A program made the translations under genes and the position numbers. A stretch of DNA of 6,821 nucleotides from NCBI GenBank assembly GCA_023254445.1, contig JALRLN010000069.1, forward strand, positions 1 to 6,821, read 5' to 3'. Below the pieces are notes generated by a model. The model worked only from the letters and a program-made list of their open reading frames with translations, had not been told where the DNA came from and did not search any database. The stretch is from Candidatus Poseidoniaceae archaeon. GTDB taxonomy: Archaea; Thermoplasmatota; Poseidoniia; Poseidoniales; Poseidoniaceae. Below, one piece after another: positions 1 through 5,990 of this stretch (positions are counted from its first letter, which is position 1; each line of letters starts with the position of its first letter).

Positions 1-159
1 CTCGCGCGACGGGTGGACCTCGGCGTCAAGCACCACTGGAGCGTTGAGGACCTCGAACGCATCGCTTCCAACCTTCACCTCGTCGAGGCGGGGCGGCAGG
101 TGGTGTGGGAGCGCCCCGGTGAACGTCACCTCGTCCTGAGGCTCAATGCAGAGGGCTGA
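1..159 (+). CDS. C-terminal fragment of unidentified protein (5' end outside window)
   Basis: Frame 1 is open from the first base to a TGA at 157-159 and gives the last 52 residues of a protein. The piece has a helical stretch (W-S-V-E-D-L-E-R-I-A) followed by two short strand-like segments (QVVWERPG and RHLVLRL), a pattern compatible with the end of a small alpha/beta or winged-helix domain. I do not recognise the family and no catalytic motif is visible. Codons end mostly in G or C, as in the neighbouring genes, which supports real coding. The 3' end overlaps the converging minus-strand nuclease gene by 17 bases (143-159), so there is no separate terminator region. It could be an out-of-frame shadow of a longer gene to the left, but the frame stops exactly where the opposing gene ends. 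Confidence 0.55.
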   Translation, partial: LARRVDLGVKHHWSVEDLERIASNLHLVEAGRQVVWERPGERHLVLRLNAEG

Positions 160-1330
160 GGTCGAGCGGCCCAGCGTCCAGAAGGGTCACGCCAGGGACG
201 AACACGTTCGCGCAGAAGCCGTGCCGGAAGACGATGGCTCCGGCCCCCCACTCGTCGATGTAGCGGTTCATCTGCTTGGCCATCTTCTTGCGCTGGAAGT
301 CCACGTCGGCCCCGTAGAAGTGCTTGGCATCGATCCACGCGACCGGCTCGCCGTTGATCTCGACGTGGTCGAGGAACAGCAGGTCGGGCGTGGCGATCGG
401 TCGGCCGTGTTCGAGGGATTGCTCCGCGACCATCTCTGGCTGACGGCGCAGCCGCACCCCCTGGGCCTCGAACCAATCCGCAAGGATCTCCTCGAAGAGG
501 TCCGCTGCGTCCGCGGACTCGGACTGGTCAACGTTGGACACGCGGTCGGCCGCTTCGGCCGCCTCGAATTCCTCGCGTTCGCGCTGCTTGAGGCGCTTTG
601 GATCCTTGAAGGACTCCTTGATCTTCGTCTTGCCCCACCCCTTCTCTTCAAGCACGGTGCGGAAGATGTTCATCGGGGGGAAGTCGAAGCGCTTTGACAG
701 GTCAACGATGCTGACGCCTTCGTCGTACGCCGACCGCAAGGCCTTCCCGCGCGATTTCATCTTGTAGTGCGAGTACACGGTTTTCTGCTGAAGGAGCGCG
801 CTGCGCAAGGACAGGGCCTGCTCGAGGGTCATGTGGAAGGCGTCCACGCCTGCACGGATTTCCTCGACCCGCTCGTCAGGAAGCCAGCCGAATTCGCCCT
901 TCCGCACGACCAGTTCGGCGGCCTTTTCCTCCTCCTTGAGGGGGACAGGGGTCAGCGGCCACTCAAAGGAAAAGCGGCGTGGCTCTTCCATGTCCTCAGG
1001 GTGGCCCATGACCTTCCCCGAGCGCGTGAAGCGGCCTTCGGCCCGGTCGCGGGCCACCTTCGACGCTTCCGCACCCCTCGCTCGCGCGGTGTCGATGGGG
1101 GCGCCACCGTAGCGACGCTTGCCGCCATCCCCTCTGCTGCCCCGGCCTCCGCCGCCACCGCCTCGGTTCCCAGAACCCCCTCGACGGTCGCCGCCACCGC
1201 TTCGCTGGCCCCCGCCGGAGGATGAGCCCCCACGTGCTCCTCCTCCGGAGGAACGACCGCCTCCTCGACGGCCGTTGTTGGAACGGCGGCGAGGTCCACG
1301 TCCTCCTGAGGAGCCTTGCTCGCCGCTCAT
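143..1330 (-). CDS. CDIN1/C15orf41-like TPD-family PD-(D/E)XK nuclease with N-terminal RGG-rich tail
   Basis: The 395-residue protein has three parts. Residues 9-76 are an Arg/Gly/Ser low-complexity tail with 33 Gly and 16 Arg. Residues about 165-245 are helical, including a helix-turn-helix-like segment (A-L-R-S-A-Y-D-E-G-V-S-I-V-D-L-S-K-R-F). Residues about 275-380 form a nuclease-type domain with T314-P315-D316, then W332-I333-D334-A335-K336, then KQMNRYI and GAIVFRHGF. The TPD motif, the W-I-(D/E)-x-K step and the Q...G...HGF ending match the family of human C15orf41/CDIN1, which has predicted HTH domains and a PD-(D/E)XK core. D316, D334 and K336 are the likely metal and catalytic residues, with E280/E281 a possible helix acid. 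Nuclease activity on branched or other DNA is inferred from the fold only. I chose ATG 1330 (MSGEQ), preceded by a GAGG stretch. A GTG at 1363 would add 11 basic residues. The gene is divergent from the surface protein gene and overlaps the 3' end of the leftmost gene. Human CDIN1, as I know it, lacks such an RGG tail. Confidence 0.85.
   Translation of the reverse strand: MSGEQGSSGGRGPRRRSNNGRRGGGRSSGGGARGGSSSGGGQRSGGGDRRGGSGNRGGGGGGRGSRGDGGKRRYGGAPIDTARARGAEASKVARDRAEGRFTRSGKVMGHPEDMEEPRRFSFEWPLTPVPLKEEEKAAELVVRKGEFGWLPDERVEEIRAGVDAFHMTLEQALSLRSALLQQKTVYSHYKMKSRGKALRSAYDEGVSIVDLSKRFDFPPMNIFRTVLEEKGWGKTKIKESFKDPKRLKQREREEFEAAEAADRVSNVDQSESADAADLFEEILADWFEAQGVRLRRQPEMVAEQSLEHGRPIATPDLLFLDHVEINGEPVAWIDAKHFYGADVDFQRKKMAKQMNRYIDEWGAGAIVFRHGFCANVFVPGVTLLDAGPLDLSPLH
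1103..1306 (-). repeat. Arg/Gly-rich (RGG) low-complexity tract in the nuclease N-terminus
   Basis: This stretch codes for residues 9-76 of the TPD nuclease. It contains 33 glycines and 16 arginines in 68 residues, with four RGG triplets (Arg 22, 33, 50 and 56) plus RG, RGS and RGD units separated by serine. Such tails are known in eukaryotes to bind RNA or DNA and to phase-separate. The role here is inference. The reverse frame gives a proline-rich open frame that is only a shadow of this tract. Confidence 0.85.
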
Positions 1331-1432
1331 GCACGTCAGCCTCAGCCGACGCTCTTTGAACACCGTGGTTCCGCTTCCTCATGCAGGTCGCTTGACCGGC
1401 ATCCTTGAGGGAGGGAGGTGAGGCTCAGCATC
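1331..1432. promoter_or_regulatory. Divergent promoter region between nuclease and surface protein genes
   Basis: The 102 bases between the two chosen start codons must hold the promoters of both divergent genes. The only AT-leaning element is CTCTTTGAA at 1352-1360. Read on the minus strand it is TTCAAAGAG, centred about 26 bases upstream of ATG 1330, which is where an archaeal TATA box would sit for a leaderless transcript starting at that ATG. On the plus strand the same element would start transcription near 1382 and leave a leader of about 50 bases. This is a weak match, and no clear BRE element is visible. Confidence 0.3.
1414..1421 (+). promoter_or_regulatory. Shine-Dalgarno GGAGGTGA, fixes start of surface protein at ATG 1433
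   Basis: GGAGGTGA is a full-strength archaeal-type Shine-Dalgarno sequence, 11 bases before ATG 1433. It contains the GTG at 1418 that would otherwise look like an upstream start codon. This makes ATG 1433 the preferred start, and the resulting N-terminus (MARNAVLLVLLLLAAP) is a well-formed signal peptide. Confidence 0.7.
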
Positions 1433-4400
1433 ATGGCCCGAAACGCCGTGCTGCTGGTTCTGCTGCTCCTCGCCGCGCCGTGGATGCCCCTGACCCACGT
1501 CAGCCTCGACGCCCCCGCGCCTTCACCCGCTGGCGTCTGGACCAGCACCGACACCACCTTCCTTGACGGGAGCACGGAGCACGCAGCGAGCCTCGGCCCG
1601 GGGCTCAGCGGCTTTGTGCGCTACGCCACGGTGCCTGGCGCAGGCTTGGCGCAGGGCAGCGTGGACTATACGCTCACGCCGAGCGAGGTGGTGGAGCAGG
1701 ACGCGTACAGCCTCGCCACAGGCGGGCTGTCCGGCATCGCCGCAAACACCAGCGTCACCGCGAACGGCTTGGTCTTGACCACGACCCTTGGGGGACCACC
1801 ACAGTCCGGCAACACCAGCCAGCAGGTGTCCACCGCGGTGCAGTGGACCGGTACGAAAACCTTCGATGTCCTTCGCTTGGTGTGCAACGGCAGCGTCTGC
1901 GGTGCCGTCACGGGCACGAACCTGACCATCATCGCGCGGGAGATCATCCTCGAATCGGGCACCTCCATCTCGGTGAGCGGGGCCATGAGCAGCGGAACGG
2001 GCGCTGGGACGTCGACCACGACGCCCAGCAACGGCCGCAGCGACGGTGCCGGAGGCGGCGGCCACGGTGGCGCTGGCGGCGCCGGGGGAGGCAGCAACGG
2101 CGGTTCTGGTGGGTCGACCTACGGCAACGGGACCGAAGCGGGCAGCCCCGGCGGGGACGTGACGGGCAACAGCAACTACAACGACGCCTACGGCGGAAAC
2201 GGCGGTGGGCTGCTCACCCTTCGCGCCGGCTCGATCATCGTCAACGGGACCCTCAACGCCAACGGCGACGACGGGGATGCGGGCGTCAATCCCAACAGCG
2301 GCACCGGACCCGGCGGCTCGGGTGCAGGCGGTGGTTCAGGCGGCAGCATCGAAATCGTCGCGAACACGCTCTCCGTGTCGGGCATCGGTTCCATCACGGC
2401 CAACGGCGGTGACGGAGGCGACGGAAAGGACGGGCAGCAAAGCGGCGCTGGCGTCATGATGTACGACGGAGGCGACGGAGGCGGTGGCGGTGGCGGCGGT
2501 TACGTCAGCATCACCACCACCGTGGGCGGCTATGCCTCCCAAGGCACGGTCACCGCGAACGCCGGAGGCGGCGGCGCGAAGGGGCTGAAGTACGGCACCG
2601 GAATCGATGGCGTCGACGGCTCTGCCGGCTCCGCCGGCACCGTCTCGACGAGCACCTGGTCGGGCTACGCAACGGGGTCCTTCGCTGCCTCGAACGGTGT
2701 GTACCAGGCCGACGCCATCGCCTTCCCCTCCGTTCGTGGACCTTTGTGGATGAACCACAGCGCCACCGTCCCCACGGACGCCACGCTGGAGGTCATGGCC
2801 CGCACCTCGATGTCCCCCCCGGGCACCGCATCGCCTGCATGGTCCAACTGGAGCATCGTGCCGCTGTCCAACGCCTCCCTTGGCAGGGCCACCTACCTGC
2901 AGGTCGCCTACGCCATGACACGAACCGGCACGGCGTCCCCGAACGTCATGGGCTTCGACCTCGACGGCACCCGCTGGACCACGGTGGACAGCCTGTCCTT
3001 CAGCCTCGCCTCCCACACCGTTCCCACACCGAGCGACATGACGCTGACCACCTCGTCGGCCAGCCTCGACCTCGGCAACGCGGCCTTGACCTTCAGCCTC
3101 CCCGATGACGCGGACCCCGTCGGCGTCGGGCGGATGTGGTTGGGCTGGACGCCCACCGACGCGTCCCTCATGGTTGAACACAGCACCCTCGGGGTGCTGA
3201 TGGACGTCGACACCGACGCGGGCGTCGGGCACGACCTGGTGCTCAGCCACGCCGACCTGACGAGCATGCTGAGCACGGCAACGCTGCGCACCGCGACCGA
3301 CGGTCGCGTGTGGAGGGACGTCACCCTCGACCTCGCCTCGACCACGGCGCTTGGCGACCTCGGGTTGAGCGTCGGGCACGTCGCCGTGCCTTGGTCCATG
3401 GACGGCACGCTCGACCTCGCAGCAGCCACCAACGCCTCCATCATCGACGCGTGCAGCAGCATCTACCTCAGCACCACGTGCGGCACCCTGTTGACGCACG
3501 ACTTGACCTACGCCGCCGGACCGACCACGGACGCCGACGTCTCGCTGGTCGTGCGGGACCCGTCCCTGACGTGGGTCGACGACGAGCCACCCCGCTTGTC
3601 CCGCGTCCTGCACCGCTACGGTGGCGTGGACGCGCCCACCGTCCGGCTCGGTGAACAGACCGCTGTGGTGGTCGAGGACCTGATCGACGAATCCACCGCC
3701 ACCGTCGACCTCTGGTTGGCCACGACGGTGGGCGACGAAGCCGACCGCATCACGGCCTCATGGAACGGCGCGATGGGGGGCTGGGTGACCGTGCTCAACA
3801 CCGCCGATCACATGGACGCCCCTGGCAGCCTTCCGGTGAGTGTGCGTCTCACCGACAACCGCGGCAACATGGCCGTCGAGGAGAACGCCTACGCCTTCAC
3901 GGTGCTCGACAGCATGCCGGAGGTCGCCACCTTCACCATCGTCGCCGACAACGGCACTGCCTTGCTGGAAGGCGACGTGTTGAACGGGGTCTGGGAAGGC
4001 GAAGCCCCCGAGTTCTCGTTCGAAATCACGGACGCAGGTGGACGTTCCGACCTCAAGGCCGTCGTCGACGTGGACCGGGCGGGCATCGTCACGTCCCTTG
4101 AGGCGCCGTGGGACGCGGGACGCGAAGCCTACGTCGCAATGTGGACGCCGGACCGTGCCGATCATGGGACGTGGACGTTGGAGGCCATGCTCACCGAAGC
4201 CGCTTCCCCCTTCGCGAGCGACGACGACGGACTCCAGGTGGGTGCCGACGCGGTGCTCGTCCTCGTGGACCGAACCGCACCCACCAACCTCACCATCGAG
4301 GCACCGGAGCACGTCATGCTTGGTGCTGATTTGCTCCTGTCCGGCTCCTGGCGCCTTTCGCCCGACGAATCGGTGACCGCCTCCCTCATGCTGCTGGACG

Positions 4401-5545
4401 CCAGCGGCGCCACCGTTGACCAGACGGGTGTTGGACCCGGACCCGTCGATTCGGTGGACCTGAGCGTGGACGCCGCCCTCCTCGAAGAGGGGGTCTACCG
4501 TGCCGTCCTCGAGGTGCTGGACGCGGACGGAAACGCCGCGACGCCCGTCGAGCTCACCGTGACCGTCGACCAACCGGTCGGTGTGTTTGGCGAGGTCGGG
4601 GCGGAACGTGACGGGGCCACGGGCCTCAACGTCACGTGGTCCTTCCTCAGCGACCTGCCGGCCGCGAACCTCAGCGTCCGCCTCGATGGCGTCGTGATCG
4701 ATGCCATGGCCGTCAGTGAGGGCGAGGGGCGGCTCAGCCTTGACCTGCTCACCGCAGCGGCGGCCCCCCTTGGGTCCGGCGCCAGCGAAGCCGTGCTTGA
4801 CGTGGACCTCTGCCACCTGGAAGTTGATTCGTGCTTGTCGAACCGGACCGTGCTCGACCTGTCCATGCTGCAGGACCTTGGATTGAGCGGGACCTGCGTC
4901 TCCACGACGCCGGACGGCAACGCGTCCGACCTGTTCGTGTGCCAGATCGCCAACAACGGCCTGCTGCCCGTTCACCTCACGTGGCGCACCACCGTAGACG
5001 GCGTTGACGACGGGTGGACCATCACCGTGCAGCCGGGCGCTGAACGCGCGCTCTGGGAGAGCAACCCCGCCTTCACGCGGTGGAACGAAGCCGACCGGGC
5101 GACGGTCGCGTGGGGCGTGTCGTGGTCCTTGACCGCGTCCCACGAGGTTGGGCCCACGACCGTGCTGCAGGAAGGGACCTACAGCGTCGAGGCGTCCGAA
5201 GACGGCACCACACCGACGGACGACGGCAGCGGCACCCAAAGCGACGCGGCCGAAGGGCGGGGCGGGGCCACGTGGATCGGATTGGGTGTGCTGCTGCTCC
5301 TTGCGGTGGCCGGAGGCGCGGCGATGGTCCTGCGCCGGCCTTCGCTGAGCGAGGACAAGGTGTCCTCGTGGACCGAACCGCACCTGCCCGAGACGACGGT
5401 GCCGGAGGCCCACACGCCGAACGAGCCAGCGAGCGTTGACGACCCCGAGGCCGTTGCCTACCACGACGGACTGCTGGAGCAGGGATACGGTCCCGAGGAC
5501 GCCCTCGCCTACACCCGTCAGTACTTCCCTCACTTCCGGTCCTGA
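1433..5545 (+). CDS. Giant secreted, membrane-anchored surface protein with Gly-rich solenoid and Ig-like domains
   Basis: The protein is 1370 residues and I know no assigned function for it. In order: signal peptide (hydrophobic core about 5-15); a beta-rich N-terminal part to about 160; glycine-rich repeats at 164-400, with four copies of a hydrophobic strand pair followed by a G-x-(I/V/L)-x-A-x-G turn and a Gly/Asp/Asn loop; a beta-sandwich at about 420-512 with the W-S-N-W and G-R-A-T-Y-L-Q-V signature of exported lectin-like modules; more beta-sandwich to about 715; three Ig-like domains at about 717-826, 827-945 and 946-1045; and a CARDB-like segment at about 1150-1250. A transmembrane helix lies at about 1280-1300 with RR on its inner side. 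A 70-residue acidic cytoplasmic tail ends in a GYGPEDALAYTRQYFPHF motif. The only eight cysteines form four close pairs (151/156, 674/683, 1127/1134, 1155/1170), probably disulfides. About 16 N-x-S/T sequons suggest glycosylation. The likely role is cell-surface structure or adhesion (inference). The length is intact, with no frameshift seen. Confidence 0.9.
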   Translation: MARNAVLLVLLLLAAPWMPLTHVSLDAPAPSPAGVWTSTDTTFLDGSTEHAASLGPGLSGFVRYATVPGAGLAQGSVDYTLTPSEVVEQDAYSLATGGLSGIAANTSVTANGLVLTTTLGGPPQSGNTSQQVSTAVQWTGTKTFDVLRLVCNGSVCGAVTGTNLTIIAREIILESGTSISVSGAMSSGTGAGTSTTTPSNGRSDGAGGGGHGGAGGAGGGSNGGSGGSTYGNGTEAGSPGGDVTGNSNYNDAYGGNGGGLLTLRAGSIIVNGTLNANGDDGDAGVNPNSGTGPGGSGAGGGSGGSIEIVANTLSVSGIGSITANGGDGGDGKDGQQSGAGVMMYDGGDGGGGGGGGYVSITTTVGGYASQGTVTANAGGGGAKGLKYGTGIDGVDGSAGSAGTVSTSTWSGYATGSFAASNGVYQADAIAFPSVRGPLWMNHSATVPTDATLEVMARTSMSPPGTASPAWSNWSIVPLSNASLGRATYLQVAYAMTRTGTASPNVMGFDLDGTRWTTVDSLSFSLASHTVPTPSDMTLTTSSASLDLGNAALTFSLPDDADPVGVGRMWLGWTPTDASLMVEHSTLGVLMDVDTDAGVGHDLVLSHADLTSMLSTATLRTATDGRVWRDVTLDLASTTALGDLGLSVGHVAVPWSMDGTLDLAAATNASIIDACSSIYLSTTCGTLLTHDLTYAAGPTTDADVSLVVRDPSLTWVDDEPPRLSRVLHRYGGVDAPTVRLGEQTAVVVEDLIDESTATVDLWLATTVGDEADRITASWNGAMGGWVTVLNTADHMDAPGSLPVSVRLTDNRGNMAVEENAYAFTVLDSMPEVATFTIVADNGTALLEGDVLNGVWEGEAPEFSFEITDAGGRSDLKAVVDVDRAGIVTSLEAPWDAGREAYVAMWTPDRADHGTWTLEAMLTEAASPFASDDDGLQVGADAVLVLVDRTAPTNLTIEAPEHVMLGADLLLSGSWRLSPDESVTASLMLLDASGATVDQTGVGPGPVDSVDLSVDAALLEEGVYRAVLEVLDADGNAATPVELTVTVDQPVGVFGEVGAERDGATGLNVTWSFLSDLPAANLSVRLDGVVIDAMAVSEGEGRLSLDLLTAAAAPLGSGASEAVLDVDLCHLEVDSCLSNRTVLDLSMLQDLGLSGTCVSTTPDGNASDLFVCQIANNGLLPVHLTWRTTVDGVDDGWTITVQPGAERALWESNPAFTRWNEADRATVAWGVSWSLTASHEVGPTTVLQEGTYSVEASEDGTTPTDDGSGTQSDAAEGRGGATWIGLGVLLLLAVAGGAAMVLRRPSLSEDKVSSWTEPHLPETTVPEAHTPNEPASVDDPEAVAYHDGLLEQGYGPEDALAYTRQYFPHFRS
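1922..2640 (+). repeat. Four glycine-rich beta-solenoid-like protein repeats
   Basis: Within the surface protein, four units can be aligned by eye. They begin at residues 164 (LTIIAREIILESG), 260 (LLTLRAGSIIVNG), 305 (SIEIVANTLSVSG) and 357 (YVSITTTVGGYASQG). Each runs through two short hydrophobic strands into a turn such as TLNANG, SITANGG or TVTANAGG, then a Gly/Asp/Ser loop of variable length. The rhythm resembles parallel beta-helix surface proteins. The fold is inferred, not shown. Confidence 0.65.
2411..2479 (+). repeat. Exact 15-base direct repeat, copies at 2411-2425 and 2465-2479
   Basis: GACGGAGGCGACGGA occurs twice, 54 bases apart (a multiple of three), so both copies encode Asp/Gly-rich loop residues in the same frame. 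It probably reflects slippage or local duplication inside the glycine-rich region and is not a mobile-element footprint. Confidence 0.6.
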
Positions 5546-5548
5546 TCA
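5543..5548. other. Back-to-back stop codons in palindrome TGATCA
   Basis: The plus-strand stop TGA (5543-5545) and the minus-strand stop (TCA at 5546-5548, read as TGA) abut with no base between them. No T-tract or hairpin terminator is visible on either side, so the two transcripts probably overlap at their 3' ends. Confidence 0.8.
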
Positions 5549-5977
5549 GGCCTCGGCCGCGGACGAGAGGTCGTCCAACCACCGCTCCATCAAGCGATGC
5601 ACGTCGGAGCGCAAGCGGCGCCCGAGCAGGCGATGGACGCCGCGAGGCTTCCAGAGGACGGCGGCTTCCACGCCGCCCTCGGCGTCCGCGAGGACCGTCA
5701 AGCGAAGCAGAAGACCGTCGAACGCGCGACCAACCGGCACCGAACCTCGGGATTGCCCAACAAGGCGGAGGGTGAGTTCGGCAAAGGGAGGGGACGCGCC
5801 CTCCCGTACCTCCTCCACGTGCCAGCGCTCGACGACGGGTGCTCCGAGGATGATGCGGTGGAGGTCGATGTCCATGCCCGCTTCGGGCCGACCGACCGTT
5901 TCAGCGAAGACCACGGCACCACCCGCCATCCACGACGGCCATGCCTCCAACCGCTGGAACAGTTGCTCCGAGTTCAT
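5546..5977 (-). CDS. Small protein, possibly SRPBCC (START-like) fold; start uncertain at junction
   Basis: From ATG 5977 the protein is 143 residues (MNSEQLFQRLEAWPSW...). Strand-rich segments GAPVVERWHVEEVREG, AELTLRLVGQ and DGLLLRLTVLAD lead to an amphipathic C-terminal helix (HRLLGRRLRSDVHRLMERWLDDL). This strand series closed by a long helix is what SRPBCC ligand-binding proteins look like, and the length fits, but I see no diagnostic residue, so the family is tentative. It converges on the surface protein gene with no intergenic base. The open frame continues upstream to 6148, but that part lies in low-GC DNA antisense to the WD40 gene and is not believed. If the composition break near 5940 is the true junction, the first dozen or so residues are accidental and the gene is 5'-truncated. 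ATG 5929 (MAGGAVVF) is another possible start. Confidence 0.6.
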   Translation of the reverse strand: MNSEQLFQRLEAWPSWMAGGAVVFAETVGRPEAGMDIDLHRIILGAPVVERWHVEEVREGASPPFAELTLRLVGQSRGSVPVGRAFDGLLLRLTVLADAEGGVEAAVLWKPRGVHRLLGRRLRSDVHRLMERWLDDLSSAAEA

Positions 5978-5990
5978 CAACCAGATCAAG
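5935..5990. other. Sharp composition junction, probable chimeric join
   Basis: GC falls from 42/60 (5881-5940) to 31/60 (5941-6000) and then 25/60 (6101-6160). Codon endings change from nearly all G/C to frequent A/T (AAA, AAT, ATT). An archaeal-looking minus-strand gene loses its N-terminus here, and a bacterial-looking plus-strand gene begins here without a start codon. No transposase, tRNA, inverted repeat or duplicated att site is seen that would explain an insertion. Confidence 0.65.

Noticed and set aside
146..697. Plus-strand 183-residue open frame
   Set aside because: It lies opposite the nuclease domain, whose TPD and W-I-D-A-K motifs show which strand is coding. Long shadows are expected at this GC content.
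1361..1363. GTG as start of the nuclease gene (adds MFKERRLRLTC)
   Set aside because: It is less likely than ATG 1330, which has a GAGG upstream and a TATA-like element at proper spacing. It is not excluded.
1418..1420. GTG as upstream start of the surface protein
   Set aside because: It is part of the Shine-Dalgarno GGAGGTGA that serves ATG 1433, and starting there would put extra residues before the signal peptide.
1119..1421. Plus-strand proline-rich open frame of 100 residues
   Set aside because: It is the exact antisense of the Gly/Arg-rich tail of the nuclease (GGN and CGN codons read as Pro), so it is a composition artefact.
2041..2640. Glycine-rich DNA as a possible CRISPR, minisatellite or PE_PGRS-like element
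   Set aside because: Repeat units are unequal and conserved only at the protein level, and there are no regular spacers. The GGC-rich look follows from glycine codons.
2336..5533. Minus-strand open frames of 425 and 591 residues (2336-3613 and 3758-5533)
   Set aside because: They are antisense to the surface protein, rich in Arg, His and Gly of mirror codons, with no recognisable domain. They result from the scarcity of stop codons in high-GC DNA.
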